12,699 nt of DNA from Micrococcales bacterium. Lineage in GTDB: Bacteria > Actinomycetota > Actinomycetes > Actinomycetales > Dermatophilaceae. Where the stretch lies: NCBI GenBank assembly GCA_030537915.1, contig JAUNUZ010000026.1, positions 1 to 12,699 of the forward strand, read 5' to 3'. Both the position numbers and the translations under genes were made by a program. Below, piece by piece: positions 1-6,060 of this stretch (positions within the stretch are counted from its first letter, which is position 1; the number at the start of each line of letters is the position of its first letter). Below the pieces are notes generated by a model, which saw nothing but the letters and a program-made list of their open reading frames with translations, had not been told where the DNA came from and searched no databases.

Positions 1-504
1 CCGCTGGGCGAGCACCTGCGCCATCGCCTCGGTGGCACCACCCATGACGACGTAGCCCTGCTCGTCGGCGACCGAGCCGTCGTAGGTGAGGCGGTAGATC
101 TGATCATCGGCCTCGACACGGCCTACCTCCGCGACGACGATCTCGATCTCGTATGGCTTGTGCTCCTGGGTGAAGACGGTCCCCAGGGTTTGGGCGTAGG
201 CGTTGGCCAGGCCCCGGGCGGTCACGTCCGCCCGGTCGTAGGAGTAACCCCGCAGGTCGGCGTAGCGCACCCCCGCGACGCGCAGATTCTCGAACTCGTT
301 GTATTTGCCGACGGCGGCGAAGCCGATCCGGTCGTAGATCTCGCTCACCTTGTGCAACGCCCGGGACGGGTTCTCGGCGACGAACGCGATGCCGCCGTCG
401 TAGGCGAGCACGACGACGGAGCGGCCGCGCGCGATGCCCTTGCGGGCGTAGTCGGCCCGGTCCTTCATCACCTGCTCGGGCGAGACGTAGAACTGCTGGC
501 TCAT
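1..504 (-). CDS. prcA: Proteasome alpha subunit, 3' end cut by window edge
   Basis: This is the non-catalytic alpha subunit that forms the outer, gated rings of the 20S core. The visible 168 residues begin [20 protein letters not shown] and continue through [29 protein letters not shown], the KYNEFENLR stretch and [11 protein letters not shown], and end at [17 protein letters not shown]. These blocks line up with mycobacterial PrcA (about 248 residues), so roughly 80 residues lie beyond the left edge. The ATG at 504 is supported by a strong GGGAGG ribosome binding site six or so bases upstream and by a 4-base ATGA overlap with the prcB stop. It is the last visible gene of the dop-pup-prcB-prcA series and is probably translationally coupled to prcB. 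The N-terminal segment, which closes the gate in this family, is full length. Confidence 0.97.
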   Translation of the reverse strand, partial: MSQQFYVSPEQVMKDRADYARKGIARGRSVVVLAYDGGIAFVAENPSRALHKVSEIYDRIGFAAVGKYNEFENLRVAGVRYADLRGYSYDRADVTARGLANAYAQTLGTVFTQEHKPYEIEIVVAEVGRVEADDQIYRLTYDGSVADEQGYVVMGGATEAMAQVLAQR

Positions 505-1412
505 CGTGCACCTCCCGGGTTGCCGCGGCGGGCGGCAACGACAGCTTCGACGAGCCGCGCGAGCGTCTCGTCGGGCAGCAGGCGGGCGCCGGTGATGTCG
601 ATCACGGCGCAGGTCGGCCAGATCCCCCGGCCCAGATCCGGACCGCCCGTGGCAGTGTCGTCGTCGGCCGCGTCGTAGAGCGCCTCGATCGCGACACGCA
701 CCCCGTCCTCCAGAGGTAGCCCAGGACGCCACAGTTTCTTGAGCGAGCCGCGTGCGAAGAGGGAACCAGACCCGACGCTGTGGTGGTTGTGCTCCTCGTA
801 ACAGCCGCCGGTCACGTCGTAGGAGAACATCCGACCGCGGCCGCAGTCGAGGTCGAAGCCGGCCAATACCGGGACGACCGACAGGCCCTGCATGGCGAGC
901 GAGAGGTTACCGCGGATCATCGCAGCGAGCCGATTGGCCTTGCCCTCCATGGAGAGCACGGCGCCCTCGAGCTTCTCGAAGTGCTCAAGCTCGACCTGGA
1001 AGAGCTTGACCATTTCGATGGCGATCCCGGCGGTGCCGGCGATACCCACCGCGGAGTGGTCATCGGTGACGAAGACCTTCTCGATGTCGCGGCTCGCGAC
1101 GATGTTGCCCATCGTGGCGCGCCGGTCACCCGCGAGCAGGACGCCATCCTCGAAGGCGAGCGTGACGATCGTCGTGCCGTGCGGAGCAATCTGACTGGTC
1201 CAGGGGCCGACCCCCGGTTGTCCGGTGGGTCCGGTCGCTGCACTCCCGGCCAGCATTCCGGTCATCGCGCTCCAGCGCTGGGCGGGAAGCAGGTGTGCGG
1301 CGGTGCCCGCGACGAAGTCGGTGAACGAGGAGGAGCCCGTGACGAGGTAGGACGCTGGCAACCGCCCGGCGTCCGAACTGTCGGCTGTTCGTCCCGGGCC
1401 GTTGTGGCTCAC
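501..1412 (-). CDS. prcB: Proteasome beta subunit precursor (catalytic)
   Basis: This is the N-terminal-nucleophile protease subunit of the 20S core, 303 residues as a precursor. The processing site is PHG|TTIVTL, which leaves a 79-residue propeptide and a mature chain of 224 residues starting at Thr80. The catalytic set is present in mature numbering: Thr1, Asp17 (in AGDRR) and Lys33 (in RDIEKVF). Other family blocks are [40 protein letters not shown] and [18 protein letters not shown]. The GTG start at 1412 overlaps the pup TGA as GTGA, with an AAGGG-type site about seven bases upstream inside pup. The open frame runs further upstream to 1637, but that part only shadows pup. The propeptide is longer than the 57 residues of M. 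tuberculosis PrcB. The 3' end overlaps prcA as ATGA, fitting equal production of both subunits. Confidence 0.97.
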   Translation of the reverse strand: MSHNGPGRTADSSDAGRLPASYLVTGSSSFTDFVAGTAAHLLPAQRWSAMTGMLAGSAATGPTGQPGVGPWTSQIAPHGTTIVTLAFEDGVLLAGDRRATMGNIVASRDIEKVFVTDDHSAVGIAGTAGIAIEMVKLFQVELEHFEKLEGAVLSMEGKANRLAAMIRGNLSLAMQGLSVVPVLAGFDLDCGRGRMFSYDVTGGCYEEHNHHSVGSGSLFARGSLKKLWRPGLPLEDGVRVAIEALYDAADDDTATGGPDLGRGIWPTCAVIDITGARLLPDETLARLVEAVVAARRGNPGGAR

Positions 1413-1618
1413 TGGCCACCCTTTTGGATGAAGCCCGCGACGAACGCCTCGGCGTTGATCTCCAGGACGCCGTCGATCTCGTCGAGCACGCTGTCGATGC
1501 CTGCGTCCAGCTCCGCCTTGCGCGCGCCCACCTGTGGCGAGACCGGGTCTGGCGCCGCCGGCGGCTCGTCCGGCGCGACTCGACCGCGTTGGGGCTGCAC
1601 CTGCTCCTGACCTGCCAT
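1409..1618 (-). CDS. pup: Prokaryotic ubiquitin-like protein Pup
   Basis: This is the protein tag that marks substrates for proteasomal degradation, 69 residues (64 in M. tuberculosis). It starts [10 protein letters not shown]. The first half is rich in Gln, Pro and Ala and is probably disordered. The second half ([18 protein letters not shown], roughly residues 43-60) is the segment that forms a helix on binding the Mpa coiled coil. It ends FIQKGGQ. The final Gln means the tag must be deamidated by Dop to Glu before ligation to substrate lysines, which fits the presence of dop just upstream. The ATG at 1618 follows an AGAGGGAG ribosome binding site. The TGA stop overlaps the prcB GTG start. 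About 190 bases separate it from dop, so it may have its own promoter as well as read-through from dop. Confidence 0.97.
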   Translation of the reverse strand: MAGQEQVQPQRGRVAPDEPPAAPDPVSPQVGARKAELDAGIDSVLDEIDGVLEINAEAFVAGFIQKGGQ

Positions 1619-1749
1619 GGTCGCTCCCTCTCATCATCGATCAGCCTGCCTGGCGGCTGCGTCTGCGTCCATCCCTACGTCTGTTGTCTCATGCCGATGA
1701 GCTCGTGCGCTGACTCAGGGCGATGACCTGCGCAGAACCGATGGGATCC

Positions 1750-1755
1750 AACATA
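1750..1755 (-). promoter_or_regulatory. Possible -10 box in the dop-pup gap
   Basis: The 190-base gap between dop and pup contains TATGTT on the minus strand (TANNNT pattern), about 130 bases upstream of the pup start. It could let pup-prcB-prcA be transcribed apart from dop. No matching -35 is visible at the usual spacing, and a hexamer like this can arise by chance, so this is weak. I see no open reading frame with family resemblance in the gap. Confidence 0.2.
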
Positions 1756-1809
1756 GTCGCGCGATCGGACAACCCTGGCGCGAGCCGGTCCGCAGCGCGT
1801 GCGCTGGGC

Positions 1810-3360
1810 TCAATCGCCGCTGAGTTCGGCCACGAGGCCGGCGGCGTCCTCGTGGCGATCGAGCACGGATTCCACCAGTTCGCGCGTGCCCCGCGTCGGC
1901 TCGGGCGTGACGAGGCGCTGCAGCCGGTCATGCCCCGGCAGGTCGAAGACGACGGACTCCCAGGAGGCGGCCGCGACCTGGGCTCCGTAGCGCCGCACGC
2001 ATTCGCCTCGGAACCATGCCCGGGTCGACGGCGGCGGCGTGTGCACGGCCTGCTCCACCTGCGCGTCCGTCGTGAGGCGGTCGATGCGTCCAGCCTGCTC
2101 AAGAAGCCGCGCGAGCCCTTTGCCGGGGCGCAGGTCGGACCATTGGAAGTCGATCATGGCAAGCCGCGGGTCATCCCAGGTCAGGCCGTCGCGATCCCGG
2201 TAGCTCTGCAGGAGAGCCCGTTTGGCGACCCAATCGACTCGGGTGAGGGCACTGCTGGGATCGCGGCCCAAATCGGTGAGCAGGTCTTGCCAGAGGGACA
2301 TGACCTGCGCGGTCGGTTCGTCCATCTCACCGTGGCGTCCCAGCCAGCTCTGCGCCGCCTCGACATACCTCCAATGCAGGTCGAGGCCGGTGATGCTCGT
2401 CCCGTCCTCGAGCTCGACGCAGGCCTGCAGGGTCGGGTCGTGACTCACGGCACGCAGGCTCCGCAGCGGGTCGCGCACGCGCAGCCCGTCCGGCAGCGCC
2501 CCGTCCTCGATCATCCCCAGCACGAGGTTCGTCGTGCCGATCTTGAGCAGACCCGCGACGTCGCAGAGGTTGGCGTCACCGAGGATGACGTGCAGCCGTC
2601 GGTACCGCTCGGGCGTGGCGTGCGGCTCGTCACGGGTGTTGATGATCGGGCGCCGGAAGGTCGTCTCCAGCCCCACGAGAGCCTCGAAGAAGTCCGAGCG
2701 GGACGCGAGCTGATAGCCGGGACGCTCGGACTCCTGCCCGATGCCGACCCTGCCGGCGCCGCAGATGATTTGGCGGACGACGAAGAACGGTGTGAGCCCT
2801 GCCACAATGTCCCCGAAGGTCGTCTCGCGGCGCATGAGGTAGTTCTCGTGGGTGCCATAAGAAGCGCCCTTGCCGTCGGTGTTGTTCTTGTAGAGCGTGG
2901 GAGTCCCCTCCCCGGCCGGGCGTCGTCCCGCGTGCTCCTCGTCGGCGAGCACCTCGGCGGCCCGAGCCATGATCCGCTCCCCGGCCCGATCCCAGATGAG
3001 GGCCTCGAGCGGCTCACCGACCTCGGGCGAGGAATACTCGGGGTGGGCGTGGTCGACGTAGAGCCGGGCCCCGTTGGTCAGGACGAGGTTCGCGACGGCG
3101 GGGTCGTCCTCCCACTCGTCGGTGAGCTGGCTGACGTGGGCGTCCAGGCGGTGCTGGACGAAGCCGCGAGCATCGGACAGCGGCATCTCGGCGGCGTAGT
3201 CCCAGCGCACCCCCACACTCGCCCCGGGCCGGTGCCCGGCCGCGCCCCGCCCGTACGCGCGCACGACGTCGCCGGAGAGCACCATCGGATTGGCCTGGGG
3301 GCGCCCCGGCACGCTGATCCCGTACTCGGTCTCGATACCGACGATCCGCTGCACACTCAT
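1810..3360 (-). CDS. dop: Pup deamidase/depupylase
   Basis: This member of the carboxylate-amine-ligase (glutamine-synthetase-like) fold converts the C-terminal Gln of Pup to Glu and also cleaves Pup from tagged proteins. The protein has 516 residues. The ATP/Mg strand is GIETEYG (Glu10 and Glu12). The Dop-type loop region carries RWDY (52-55) and PLSDARGF (60-67). The nucleophile is Asp103 in LYVDHAHPEYS, equivalent to Asp95 of M. tuberculosis Dop. Further blocks are YKNNTDGKGASYGTHENYL (157-175), INTRDEPHA, RRLHVILGDAN and the C-terminal AWFRGEC and AAASWESVVFDL. The loop and the extended DHAHPEYS context favour Dop over the Pup ligase PafA. The ATG start has no Shine-Dalgarno sequence but lies six bases after a TAGGGT box, which suggests a leaderless mRNA. 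It is divergent from the hydrolase gene. Confidence 0.96.
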   Translation of the reverse strand: MSVQRIVGIETEYGISVPGRPQANPMVLSGDVVRAYGRGAAGHRPGASVGVRWDYAAEMPLSDARGFVQHRLDAHVSQLTDEWEDDPAVANLVLTNGARLYVDHAHPEYSSPEVGEPLEALIWDRAGERIMARAAEVLADEEHAGRRPAGEGTPTLYKNNTDGKGASYGTHENYLMRRETTFGDIVAGLTPFFVVRQIICGAGRVGIGQESERPGYQLASRSDFFEALVGLETTFRRPIINTRDEPHATPERYRRLHVILGDANLCDVAGLLKIGTTNLVLGMIEDGALPDGLRVRDPLRSLRAVSHDPTLQACVELEDGTSITGLDLHWRYVEAAQSWLGRHGEMDEPTAQVMSLWQDLLTDLGRDPSSALTRVDWVAKRALLQSYRDRDGLTWDDPRLAMIDFQWSDLRPGKGLARLLEQAGRIDRLTTDAQVEQAVHTPPPSTRAWFRGECVRRYGAQVAAASWESVVFDLPGHDRLQRLVTPEPTRGTRELVESVLDRHEDAAGLVAELSGD

Positions 3361-3366
3361 GGCGAC

Positions 3367-3372
3367 ACCCTA
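3367..3372 (-). promoter_or_regulatory. Candidate -10 box for leaderless dop mRNA
   Basis: On the minus strand the hexamer TAGGGT fits the actinobacterial TANNNT -10 pattern and ends six bases before the dop ATG. Transcription would then begin at or next to the A of the start codon. No Shine-Dalgarno sequence precedes dop, which agrees. I see no clear TTGACA-like -35 element 16-19 bases upstream. Confidence 0.45.
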
Positions 3373-3443
3373 TGCACCCGCGTCCCGATCCGGGCCGGCC
3401 TGCGCCGTCACGACGCGGCGTTGCGCGAGAGGCACCATGGGGC

Positions 3444-4565
3444 ATGGCCGATATCCCGACGCGAACCCGTGCCCTCGATCTCCTCGGACGTCTCATCGGT
3501 CGATCCGTGGCGGACACCGCGATCGATGAGCTGGCACGCCTGCGGGTTGCGGTGCCGCGCAATCGGCTCGTGGACGCCGTGACCGGGGGCGTCGATCCGC
3601 GGGTGAAGATCACGGACGTGCAGGTTCCGACGCGCGCGGGAATGGCTCGGGTGCGCGTCTACGATCCCGCCGCCCAGACCACCCCCCCTGACGCCGGCTC
3701 GAGCCCGGGCAGCGCCGAGTGTGTCGGCGAGAGTGGTCGGCGCGAGGGGGGCACGGCTGTGGGTGACGCGCCGCCCCTTGTCGTCCTGATCCACGGTGGA
3801 GGCTGGGTCCTGGGAACGCTCGAGGCCTATGACCCGCTTGCCGCGCACATCGCGCATGCCGTCGGTGCCGTGGTCGCCAGCGTCGAGTACCGCCTGGCGC
3901 CCGAGCATCCAGCTCCGGCCGCCATCTACGACTGTCTCGACGTCGTGCGCGCGCTCATCGGCCGGGTGGCCGATGGACCAAGCACCCGACGCGACAGCAG
4001 CTCGGAGGCCGGCGCCGACTCGACGGGGGCGCCCGCCCTGCTCGGGACGCGGGTCGACGCCTGTCGTTATGCGCTGGTCGGCGACAGCGCCGGCGGCAAT
4101 CTCGTGGCGGTGCTCACCCAGCTTCTGCGCGACGCCGGCGACCCTGCCGCGGCGGCCCAGGTGCTCCTTTACCCCAGCGTCGACTCGACGTGCTTGCGCC
4201 GCTCGAAGATCGAGTTCGCGCGCGGTCCGATCCTCAGCCGACGCGACACGGACGCCTTCTTCGCGCACTACCTCGGCACCGGACCAGGGGCGCTGAGTCC
4301 CGAGAACCCCCTCATCTCGCCGTTGCTCGGTGACCTGGGCGCGCTCCCGCCGGCGCTCATTCAGACCGCCGGCCTCGATCCCCTGCGGGACGAAGGCATC
4401 GCCTACGCCCAGGGACTCGCGCGCGCCGGTGTGCCGACGGAGCACACCGACTACTCGCAGGCACCGCACGGCTTCGCCAGTTGGCCCGGCGCGAGCGTCG
4501 GTGCGTGGCAGCACCGCCCGGAGCTGACCGACTTCCTGCGCCGCCACCTCTACCCGGCCCCCTGA
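3444..4565 (+). CDS. Alpha/beta hydrolase, hormone-sensitive-lipase type esterase
   Basis: This is a probable carboxylesterase or lipase of the HSL/GDSAG class (373 residues, no signal peptide or membrane segment seen). The oxyanion-hole motif HGGGW is at 117-121, followed by the class-typical EYRLAPEHPAPAA (148-160). The nucleophile is Ser215 in GDSAGGN, the acid is Asp312 in AGLDPLRDEG, and the base is His342 in PHGF, so the triad is complete. Two Ser/Gly/Pro/Glu-rich segments, about 79-110 and 176-204, look like extra loops not usual in the family. I chose the ATG at 3444 because GAGAGG lies 11 bases upstream. An in-frame ATG at 3372 would add 24 Arg/Pro-rich residues and begins inside the proposed dop -10 box. 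The substrate cannot be told from the sequence. It is the first gene of the plus-strand block between dop and mpa. Confidence 0.9.
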   Translation: MADIPTRTRALDLLGRLIGRSVADTAIDELARLRVAVPRNRLVDAVTGGVDPRVKITDVQVPTRAGMARVRVYDPAAQTTPPDAGSSPGSAECVGESGRREGGTAVGDAPPLVVLIHGGGWVLGTLEAYDPLAAHIAHAVGAVVASVEYRLAPEHPAPAAIYDCLDVVRALIGRVADGPSTRRDSSSEAGADSTGAPALLGTRVDACRYALVGDSAGGNLVAVLTQLLRDAGDPAAAAQVLLYPSVDSTCLRRSKIEFARGPILSRRDTDAFFAHYLGTGPGALSPENPLISPLLGDLGALPPALIQTAGLDPLRDEGIAYAQGLARAGVPTEHTDYSQAPHGFASWPGASVGAWQHRPELTDFLRRHLYPAP

Positions 4566-4594
4566 CCGACCCGCAGTCTTGCCGGGCAGCTGGA

Positions 4595-4600
4595 TATGCT
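4595..4600 (+). promoter_or_regulatory. Candidate -10 box upstream of the PRPP synthetase-like gene
   Basis: TATGCT fits TANNNT and lies in the 74-base gap after the hydrolase stop. Transcription would start near 4607, giving a leader of about 33 bases that includes the AAGAGGTG ribosome binding site. The -35 region is not convincing, so read-through from the hydrolase gene is an alternative. Confidence 0.35.
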
Positions 4601-4639
4601 GACGGCGACCCATTCCCCGGGTGAAGAGGTGTCCCCGCC

Positions 4640-5647
4640 GTGCGCGACGTCATCGTGTTCTCCGGCAATGCCCACCGGGCACTTGCCAAGCGCATCTGCG
4701 AACACTTGGGTGTGCCGCTCTCTCGCGTCGACCTCAAGCGGTTCAGCAACGACTGCATCCAGGCACAGTTGCTGGCCAATTGTCGCCAGCGAGATGTCTA
4801 TATCGTCCAGCCACTCGTGCCCCCCACGCAGGATCACCTCATGGAGTTGCTTCTCATGGTGGATGCAGCCCGCGGCGCGTCGGCGGCGCAGATCACCGCC
4901 GTCATCCCGCACTACGCCTACGCCCGCTCGGACAAGAAGGACGCCTCGCGTATCTCCCTCGGCGGCCGCCTCGTCGCCGACCTGCTCCTCACCGCGGGAG
5001 TCAATCGCGTATTGACGATGGCGTTGCATGCCCCGCAGGTCCACGGCTTCTTCTCGGTGCCGGTCGATCACCTCACGGCGATCGGGGTGCTCGCCGACCA
5101 CTTCCGAGGGCGAGATCTCACCGATCACGTCGTCGTCTCCCCCGATCTGGGCAACGCGAAGACGGCGACCCAGTTCGCACGGCTGCTCGGCCTGCCGGTG
5201 GCCGCAGGCAACAAGCAGCGGCTCGCCGACGACCGCGTCGAGATCGACTCGATCGTCGGCGACGTGGCCGGCAAGCCGGCGATCGTCCTGGACGACGAGA
5301 TCGCGACCGGCGGCTCGATGATCGGGCTGCTCGACATGCTTGGCGCGACGGGCTGCCCGCGGGCCTCCGTCGTCTGCACCCACGGCCTCTTCGCCGGTCA
5401 GGCCGCGCAGCGCCTCCAGGCGCACCCCCTGGTCACCGAGGTGCTCACGACCGACACCGTGCCTGCACCGCCGGATTGGCCGCAGCTCAAGGTCCGCTCC
5501 GTCGCGGGTCTCTTCGCGGAGGCGATTGCCCGAATCCACATCGGTGAGTCCGTGAGCAGCCTCTTCGATGGCGTCGATCCCCGGCATGCGCCCCCCCAGC
5601 TGTCGTTGACCTTTGCCGACGGCGCTATCGAAGGGGTGCTGGCGTGA
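4640..5647 (+). CDS. Divergent ribose-phosphate pyrophosphokinase (PRPP synthetase) paralogue
   Basis: Family members transfer pyrophosphate from ATP to ribose 5-phosphate, giving PRPP for nucleotide, His, Trp and NAD synthesis. The 335-residue length fits. Recognisable elements are the flexible-loop motif YARSDKKD (94-101), His130 in LHAPQVHGFF (Mg-binding position), VVVSPD with Asp169, Lys192 at the catalytic-lysine position (NKQR in place of KRR), IVGDVAG, and the ribose-phosphate loop LDDEIATGGS (217-226). It differs from standard enzymes: the ATP-contacting FSDGE motif reads FSNDC (35-39), SPDIGG reads SPDLGN, and DDMIDTGGT has Ala for Asp. The GTG start follows AAGAGGTG nine bases upstream. 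Its stop overlaps the next gene as GTGA. Actinobacteria usually have their main prs beside glmU, so I take this as a second copy. It may be a working enzyme with altered regulation, or a related phosphoribosyltransferase-fold protein. Confidence 0.88.
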   Translation: MRDVIVFSGNAHRALAKRICEHLGVPLSRVDLKRFSNDCIQAQLLANCRQRDVYIVQPLVPPTQDHLMELLLMVDAARGASAAQITAVIPHYAYARSDKKDASRISLGGRLVADLLLTAGVNRVLTMALHAPQVHGFFSVPVDHLTAIGVLADHFRGRDLTDHVVVSPDLGNAKTATQFARLLGLPVAAGNKQRLADDRVEIDSIVGDVAGKPAIVLDDEIATGGSMIGLLDMLGATGCPRASVVCTHGLFAGQAAQRLQAHPLVTEVLTTDTVPAPPDWPQLKVRSVAGLFAEAIARIHIGESVSSLFDGVDPRHAPPQLSLTFADGAIEGVLA

Positions 5648-6051
5648 CTGCGGCTACGACGCCCCCGACCGATGCCGCCAAAGGGACCCACGTTCCGAAG
5701 GCGGCCGCGCTGGCGGGTCTGGCCGACGCGGCACTCGTCTCGGTCTTCGCGACGATCGGTCGCGCCAGCCACGAGCACGGCCTCAGCGTGGTGGGTGTCG
5801 CGCAGACGGCTCTGCCCTTCCTCACCGGCACAGCGCTGGGCTGGGTCGTCTGCCTCGCCATGCGGCGACGGGCACCGCTGAGCGTGGGCGACGGGCTCGT
5901 GGTGTGGATCGGCACCCTCGTGGGCGGCATGATCCTGCGGGCCGCGACGGGTCAAGGCACCGCGGTGAGCTTCATCGTCGTCGCGGGAGTCGTGACGGGG
6001 GCGTTCCTGCTCGGTTGGCGGGCCCTCGCGGGTCGGCTAAGACGCCGGTAG
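5644..6051 (+). CDS. DUF3054-type small membrane protein
   Basis: This 135-residue protein has about four hydrophobic segments: ALAGLADAALVSVFATIG, VAQTALPFLTGTALGWVVC, VVWIGTLVGGMILRAATG and FIVVAGVVTGAFLLGW. It ends with a positively charged RLRRR tail, as expected for an integral membrane protein with a cytoplasmic C terminus. The pattern DAxxVxxFxxIGRxSHxxG, then PFLTGxxLGW, then GTLVGGMxLR matches my recollection of the DUF3054 family, which has no established function. The GTG start overlaps the TGA of the PRPP-synthetase-like gene, with AAGGGG about seven bases upstream, so the two are probably translated together. The TAG stop is five bases from the convergent stop of mpa. Confidence 0.85.
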   Translation: MTAATTPPTDAAKGTHVPKAAALAGLADAALVSVFATIGRASHEHGLSVVGVAQTALPFLTGTALGWVVCLAMRRRAPLSVGDGLVVWIGTLVGGMILRAATGQGTAVSFIVVAGVVTGAFLLGWRALAGRLRRR

Positions 6052-6060
6052 CCGCCTTAG
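6037..6060. terminator. Weak inverted repeat at the DUF3054/mpa convergent ends
   Basis: CTAAG and CTTAG form a five-base stem flanking 14 bases that include both stop codons. Only five bases separate the two genes, so any terminator must overlap their ends. The inner bases pair poorly, so this may be chance. Confidence 0.2.

Noticed and set aside
1413..1637. Upstream in-frame extension of prcB
   Set aside because: It overlaps pup in another frame and is Arg/Gly-rich. The GTG at 1412 with a ribosome binding site and GTGA overlap explains the start.
1793..1806. 14-base palindrome CAGCGC-GT-GCGCTG just after the dop stop
   Set aside because: It has a very short loop, no extension of the stem and no T-run. 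GC-rich palindromes of this size are common by chance here, so I did not call a terminator.
1723..3582. 619-codon open frame on the plus strand
   Set aside because: It is entirely antisense to dop, whose motifs are unmistakable. Long antisense frames are expected in GC-rich coding DNA, and the translation shows no recognisable domain.
3408..4613. 401-codon open frame on the minus strand
   Set aside because: It is antisense to the alpha/beta hydrolase, which has a full catalytic triad on the plus strand.
4621..5547. 308-codon open frame overlapping the PRPP-synthetase-like gene
   Set aside because: It is in a shifted frame on the same strand, with Arg-rich composition and no conserved motif.
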